From Paraburkholderia caribensis (GTDB lineage: Bacteria > Pseudomonadota > Gammaproteobacteria > Burkholderiales > Burkholderiaceae): a stretch of 64,000 nucleotides of DNA. The stretch is taken from NCBI RefSeq assembly GCF_002902945.1, contig NZ_CP026102.1, forward strand, positions 1 through 64,000, in the 5' to 3' direction. Below the pieces are notes generated by a model. That model did not search any database, was not told where the DNA came from, and saw only the letters and a program-made list of their open reading frames with translations. The translations under genes were made by a program, and so were the position numbers. This document shows, one piece after another, positions 60,325 to 64,000 of this stretch (positions within the stretch are counted from its first letter, which is position 1; each line of letters starts with the position of its first letter).

Positions 60325-60606
60325 TCAGCCCTTCGGGTCGCCGAACAGGCTGTTCAGGTCTTTCGTGTCTTCCGACAGGTTGTATTCCTTCTGCACCGCC
60401 TTGAGTGCTTCGTCCACCGTGCGGTCGAAGCCAATTGCATTGCCGAAATGCTTCATCGTCCAGTTGCAACCGCTTGCGTCCGGTTCCTGTAGTTGCGGGC
60501 GCGGCACGCGGATCTTCACGCCGTCTTCGATTACCTCCGGCGCGCGCTCGATGCGCCGCCTCACCTCGTCCTGTAGTTGGGAAGCGGTGCGTGTCTTGCG
60601 TAGCAT
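60325..60606 (-). CDS. Small conserved protein of unknown function
   Basis: A 93-residue protein (MLRKTRTASQLQDEVRRRIER.. by its start), charged, with a possible helix-turn-helix-like first half and a C-terminal acidic tail (SEDTKDLNSLFGDPKG). It has one Cys and one Trp (SGCNWTMKHFGN). The ATG at 60606 follows AGGAG. I do not recognise the family. It lies upstream of the exoprotein operon on the same strand but a terminator separates them. Confidence 0.7.
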   Translation of the reverse strand: MLRKTRTASQLQDEVRRRIERAPEVIEDGVKIRVPRPQLQEPDASGCNWTMKHFGNAIGFDRTVDEALKAVQKEYNLSEDTKDLNSLFGDPKG

Positions 60607-60658
60607 GAGCGTCTCCTGCGCTGTTGGCCGATGTCGCCGGACAGTCTAGCGCATGGCT

Positions 60659-61639
60659 TCACACGAAGCGCTTACGATCGTGTGGCGCACCGAAATCCTG
60701 CACCGGGCCAACCGGTACGATGCCCGTCGGGTTCACCGAGCGGTGGCTCCCGTAGTAATGCCGCTTGATATGCTCGAAGTTCACCGTGTCGGCCACGCCT
60801 CGATGCTGGTAGATGTCCCGCGTATATGCCGACAGATTCGGATAGTCCGCGATGCGCCGCAGGTTGCACTTGAAGTGCCCGAAGTACACGGCATCGAAAC
60901 GGATCAGCGTCGTGAAGAGCCGGATGTCCGCTTCCGTCAGCCGGTTGCCCGTCAGGAATCGCTGCGTAGACAGTTTCTGTTCGAGCCAGTCGAGCGTCTC
61001 GAACAGCGGCACGACAGCCTCCTCGTACGCCGCCTGCGTGGTCGCGAAGCCCGACTTGTAGACGCCGTTATTCACCGTGTCGTAGACGCGCGCATTGATC
61101 GCGTCGATCTCGGCGCGCAGCGGCGGCGGATAGAAGTCGCCCGGCTCGGCGCCGAGTTCGTCGAACGCCGTGTTCAGCATGCGGATGATTTCCGACGACT
61201 CGTTGCTGACGATCGTCCGTTGATGCTTGTCCCACAAGATCGGCACGGTCACGCGGCCCGTGTAGTGCGGGTCCGCGGCGACGTAAACGTCGCGCAGATA
61301 CTTCGCGTGGTTCAACGTGTCGGGCACGACGCCCGGGCCGTCTGCGAAGGTCCAGCCGTCGCCGAGCATCAGCCAGTGCACGACGGATACGCTGATCATG
61401 TCTTCGAGGCCCTTCAGCGCGCGCACGATCAGCGTGCGATGTGCCCACGGACACGCAAGGCTCACATACAGGTGATAACGTCCCGCTTCCGCTTCGAAGC
61501 CGTCGCTGCCGCTCGGGCCGGCTTCGCCGTCGGGTGTGACCCAGTTGCGGAAGATGGCATCCGTGCGCACGAAGCGGCCGCCCGTCGATGCCGTGTCGTA
61601 CCAGTTGTCCTGCCATTGACCGTCGACTAACAATCCCAT
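60659..61639 (-). CDS. yqjG: Glutathionyl-hydroquinone reductase (YqjG/Xi-class GST)
   Basis: A 326-residue Xi-class glutathione transferase that reduces glutathionyl-hydroquinones. The catalytic Cys is in YHLYVSLACPWAHRTLIVRALKGLE near residue 63. VPILWDKHQRTIVSNESSEIIRML binds glutathione. The C-terminal helical domain has LTEADIRLFTTLIRFDAVYFGHFKCN. The ATG at 61639 follows AAGGAG. It is divergent from a LysR-type gene, which may regulate it. Confidence 0.94.
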   Translation of the reverse strand: MGLLVDGQWQDNWYDTASTGGRFVRTDAIFRNWVTPDGEAGPSGSDGFEAEAGRYHLYVSLACPWAHRTLIVRALKGLEDMISVSVVHWLMLGDGWTFADGPGVVPDTLNHAKYLRDVYVAADPHYTGRVTVPILWDKHQRTIVSNESSEIIRMLNTAFDELGAEPGDFYPPPLRAEIDAINARVYDTVNNGVYKSGFATTQAAYEEAVVPLFETLDWLEQKLSTQRFLTGNRLTEADIRLFTTLIRFDAVYFGHFKCNLRRIADYPNLSAYTRDIYQHRGVADTVNFEHIKRHYYGSHRSVNPTGIVPVGPVQDFGAPHDRKRFV

Positions 61640-61800
61640 TTCGCTGCTCCTTCTATCCCGCGTTCCCGGCCCGCGCGCCGTGCGCTTCGCCGCTGCGATG
61701 TCAGCCGCGCAGCGGAACATCGGCACAAGACCCTATGATGGACCGGCGTTCGGGTTTTGCCGTACGATTTTTCCGTTTATCTCATTCGACAGGTTCGCAC

Positions 61801-62715
61801 ATGTTGACGGATGAAGAGCTTGCGCTGCTCGAAGCGATTCGCGAAAGCGGCAGCTTGTCGCGCGCTGCGGCGCGCCTCGGCAAGGCTCCGTCGACGGTGT
61901 CGCACGCGGCGCGCCAGCTCGAAACGCGCTTCGATGCGCTGCTGTTCGACCGCCGCCGCTACCGGCTGCAACTGACGCCCGCCGGCCAACTGCTCGCCGA
62001 AGAGGCCGCGCGCCTGATGCAGGACGTGTCGCGCATGACGCAACGCGTGCGGCAGATCGCCAGCGGCTGGGAGGACCGGCTGTGGATCGTCACCGACGAG
62101 CTCATGGAGTTCGAGACCTTCATGCCCGTCGTCCATGCGTTCGATGCACTGCAATCGGGCGTCAAGCTGCGTCTGACGACGGAAGTGCTCAGCGGCACGT
62201 GGGAAGCGCTGCGCGATGGCCGCGCCGATGTGATCGTCGGCGCGACCAACGAGCCGCCCGCCATTCCTGGCTTGCGCTGGTTCGAGCTGGGCGTGGTCGA
62301 CTGGGTGTTCGCCGTGTCGCCGCGGCATGCGCTCGCGAGCATCAAGGAGCCGCTCAGGCGCGAGCAGATCGCGAAGCAGCGCGGCATCGTCGTGGCGGAT
62401 TCGTCGCGCGCGAGCGGCCGTGCGTATGGCCTGCTCGGCGGGCAGACTTCGCTCGCGGTGCCCAGTATGCGTGCGAAAATCCTCGCGCAGCGCGATGGGC
62501 TCGGCGTCGGCTGGTTGCCGCGCCAGCGCGTCGCGTCGCTGCTCAAGCGCGGTGAACTCGTCGAAAAGGAAACCGCCGATCCGCGCGAACCGAATGTGCT
62601 GTACGTCGCGTGGCGCGGCGATCAGGAGGGCCGGGCACTGAAGTGGTGGCTCGACCAGCTGCGCGAGCCGCGTTTTGCGAAACGTCTGGTGCAGGGGATC
62701 GACCAGTTCGCGTGA
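61801..62715 (+). CDS. LysR-family transcription regulator
   Basis: A 304-residue regulator. The N-terminal winged HTH (LTDEELALLEAIRESGSLSRAAARLGKAPSTVSHAARQLE, given in part) is followed by an effector domain starting DRLWIVTDELMEFETFMPVV and ending in a C-terminal helix. The ATG at 61801 fits the family start. It is divergent from yqjG, the classic LysR arrangement, so hydroquinone-type compounds are plausible effectors. Confidence 0.94.
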   Translation: MLTDEELALLEAIRESGSLSRAAARLGKAPSTVSHAARQLETRFDALLFDRRRYRLQLTPAGQLLAEEAARLMQDVSRMTQRVRQIASGWEDRLWIVTDELMEFETFMPVVHAFDALQSGVKLRLTTEVLSGTWEALRDGRADVIVGATNEPPAIPGLRWFELGVVDWVFAVSPRHALASIKEPLRREQIAKQRGIVVADSSRASGRAYGLLGGQTSLAVPSMRAKILAQRDGLGVGWLPRQRVASLLKRGELVEKETADPREPNVLYVAWRGDQEGRALKWWLDQLREPRFAKRLVQGIDQFA

Positions 62716-62931
62716 ACGGCGCGAGGCGCGTCCGGCCAGTCCAGTGAACGGCCGACGGCCGCGCGAAACAAACGGAAATGCGACGGAAACCCGCAACCCG
62801 CACGTTGAAGGAATAAAGCGGCCGGATCGGGCGTTCTGTTGATAAGACGATTGCAGTGCGCGCCTGCATGTCGTTCCGCCGGCTTGCACATCGCTTTCGC
62901 CGTCCCCACCGACTCCCAACCACAACGGCTC

Positions 62932-63552
62932 ATGAACACTTCGACAACTTCCCGCACGGCCTCGCGAGACGGCATCGAGACGCTCTCCACGCCAGCGCAT
63001 GCGCCCCGCTACACACGCACCGCGATCATCCTGCATTGGCTGATTGCCGTGCTGATCATCGTGAACGTGGTGCTCGGGCTTTCCGCCGACGCGCTGCCGG
63101 ACGGCTGGGTGCGCCCCGTCATCGACACGCACAAGTCGATCGGCATCACGGTGCTCGGCCTGGCGCTGCTGCGCCTGCTGTGGCGTGCATCGCACCGGCC
63201 GCCGCCGCTGCCGCGCGAATTTCCGTCGTGGGAGCGGATGGCCGCACACATCGCGCACTTCCTGCTCTATTTCGTGATGATCGCGCTGCCGCTGTCGGGC
63301 TGGATGCATGATTCGGCGTGGAAGGCGGCGGCAACGCATCCCATGCACCTGTTCGGCGTGATCCCGTTTCCGCGCATCGGCTTCATCATGAATCTCGATC
63401 CCGCCGTGAAAGAGCCGCTGCACGACAGATTCGGCGCGCTGCACACGTACCTCGGCTATGCGCTGTACGCGTTGCTGGCGATGCATATCGGCGGCGCGCT
63501 CAAGCATGAGCTGTTCGACCGTCATTCCGTCATCAAGCGGATGGTGCCGTGA
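62932..63552 (+). CDS. Cytochrome b561
   Basis: A 206-residue di-haem inner-membrane protein with four helices. Haem ligands are expected in AIILHWLIAVLIIVNVV (His35), VIDTHKSIGITVLGLALLRLLW (His62), ERMAAHIAHFLLYFVMIALPLSGW (His near 100) and ALHTYLGYALYALLAMHIGGALKHELFDR (His near 170-190). It moves electrons from ubiquinol to a periplasmic partner. The ATG at 62932 gives a hydrophilic N-terminal tail of about 30 residues. Its stop shares one base with the next start. Confidence 0.93.
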   Translation: MNTSTTSRTASRDGIETLSTPAHAPRYTRTAIILHWLIAVLIIVNVVLGLSADALPDGWVRPVIDTHKSIGITVLGLALLRLLWRASHRPPPLPREFPSWERMAAHIAHFLLYFVMIALPLSGWMHDSAWKAAATHPMHLFGVIPFPRIGFIMNLDPAVKEPLHDRFGALHTYLGYALYALLAMHIGGALKHELFDRHSVIKRMVP

Positions 63553-64000
63553 TGGATACCGATGTGATTGAAGACGCGACGCTGACTAACTACAGCCTTT
63601 CCGACGAGCCCACGGTTGTAGCGGGCGAGCGTCCCAGGCCGTCGCTACGCGAAGCGCTCGCCGCCGCGTCGCCGCGCATCAACCCGCGCAAGGGCACCTG
63701 GCAGAGCGCCGTGATCCACGGCAGCGTGACCGCTTTGTGGCTGCTGCTGTTCGCGCGCGCGTTCTTTCTGCATGGCGCGCTCGCGTGGTCGACGGGGATC
63801 GCTTACGTGCTGTACGACACGCTGCTGCTCGCGTTCGTCACGGTGAAGACGTGGCCGCTGATCCACCGCTCGTTGCCTGCGCGTCGGTCGGCGGATGGTG
63901 CGAAATTGCCGAGCATGGGCGTGATCGTCGCCGCGCACAACGAGGCAGGCGTGCTGCCCGTGACGCTCGCCGCGCTGCTGCGGCAGACGCAAGGCCCGGC
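63552..64000 (+). CDS. Family 2 glycosyltransferase, N-terminal part (cut by window end)
   Basis: At least 149 codons in one frame to the edge. The start ATG overlaps the cytochrome stop by one base. An N-terminal hydrophilic region (about 1-55) is followed by two hydrophobic segments (VIHGSVTALWLLLFARAFFLHG and GIAYVLYDTLLLAFVTVKTW, given in part). The GT-A start GVIVAAHNEAGVLPVTLAALLRQT lies at the end. It may make a polysaccharide such as PGA- or cellulose-like polymer, but the catalytic part is missing from the window. Confidence 0.85.
   Translation, partial: MDTDVIEDATLTNYSLSDEPTVVAGERPRPSLREALAAASPRINPRKGTWQSAVIHGSVTALWLLLFARAFFLHGALAWSTGIAYVLYDTLLLAFVTVKTWPLIHRSLPARRSADGAKLPSMGVIVAAHNEAGVLPVTLAALLRQTQGP

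Noticed and set aside
60003..60469. Minus-strand open frames upstream of the exoprotein gene
   Set aside because: They lie in repeat-related DNA, lack ribosome-binding sites, and overlap the better supported 93-residue gene in another frame.

Overview
The window looks like the first 64 kb of the second chromosome (chromid) of a Burkholderia sensu lato / Paraburkholderia-type betaproteobacterium. Base 1 is the start codon of a plasmid-type replication initiator. It is followed by parB and parA on the other strand and by four copies of the palindrome TTTATGCGCATAAA, which I recognise as the parS type of Burkholderia second chromosomes. High GC, dense GTG/TTG starts, a hopanoid cluster and a Burkholderia-type two-partner secretion locus agree with this. 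The genus is inferred, not proven. I found no tRNA, rRNA, CRISPR array or insertion sequence.

Layout. 1-3.8 kb: rep, parB, parA and the parS centromere. 3.8-8.3 kb: an ArsC-like protein, an orphan sulfonate-binding protein (SsuA), a DUF1272 zinc-ribbon-like protein, a small unknown protein, a cluster of four DnaA-box-like 9-mers, an FMN reductase and a stress-protein-like gene. 8.4-13.4 kb: a hybrid histidine kinase divergent from a translationally coupled CheY-like / CheC-like / diguanylate cyclase operon. 13.4-13.9 kb: a secreted SnoaL-like protein.

14.4-30.6 kb: a hopanoid region. hpnD-hpnE-shc-hpnG form one operon with overlapping genes. After an acyl-CoA thioesterase come mlaA and hpnN (minus), hpnM (plus), ispH-hpnH (minus), hpnB plus a lytic transglycosylase (plus), an unknown 171-residue protein and hpnA (minus). 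It covers isoprenoid precursor supply (IspH), squalene formation (HpnD/HpnE), cyclisation (Shc), side-chain attachment (HpnH/HpnG) and transport (HpnN/HpnM/MlaA-like). HpnC is not in the window.

30.7-47 kb: mostly housekeeping and accessory single genes: acylphosphatase, EgtD without EgtB, RarD-type transporter, DUF962 protein, Crp/Fnr regulator, TPR-glycosyltransferase, secreted NUC nuclease, a rubrerythrin / Fe-S protein / DUF3501 operon, GNAT divergent from a MocR regulator, ArsR-SRPBCC pair with a palindromic operator, exported MetX-like hydrolase, DAHP synthase and a thioredoxin-like protein.

47-60.3 kb: a Burkholderia-type contact-dependent inhibition (CDI) / two-partner secretion locus on the minus strand. 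The order is a 3048-residue TpsA/BcpA-like exoprotein, an overlapping four-helix membrane protein in the immunity position, a TpsB transporter, then a lipoprotein. Repeat-like intergenic DNA lies on both sides. Base composition drops visibly in the last ~240 codons of the exoprotein gene and in the next gene, as expected for an exchangeable toxin-immunity cassette. This is the most interesting system here.

60.3-64 kb: a small unknown protein, glutathionyl-hydroquinone reductase divergent from a LysR regulator, and cytochrome b561 coupled to a family 2 glycosyltransferase cut by the window end.
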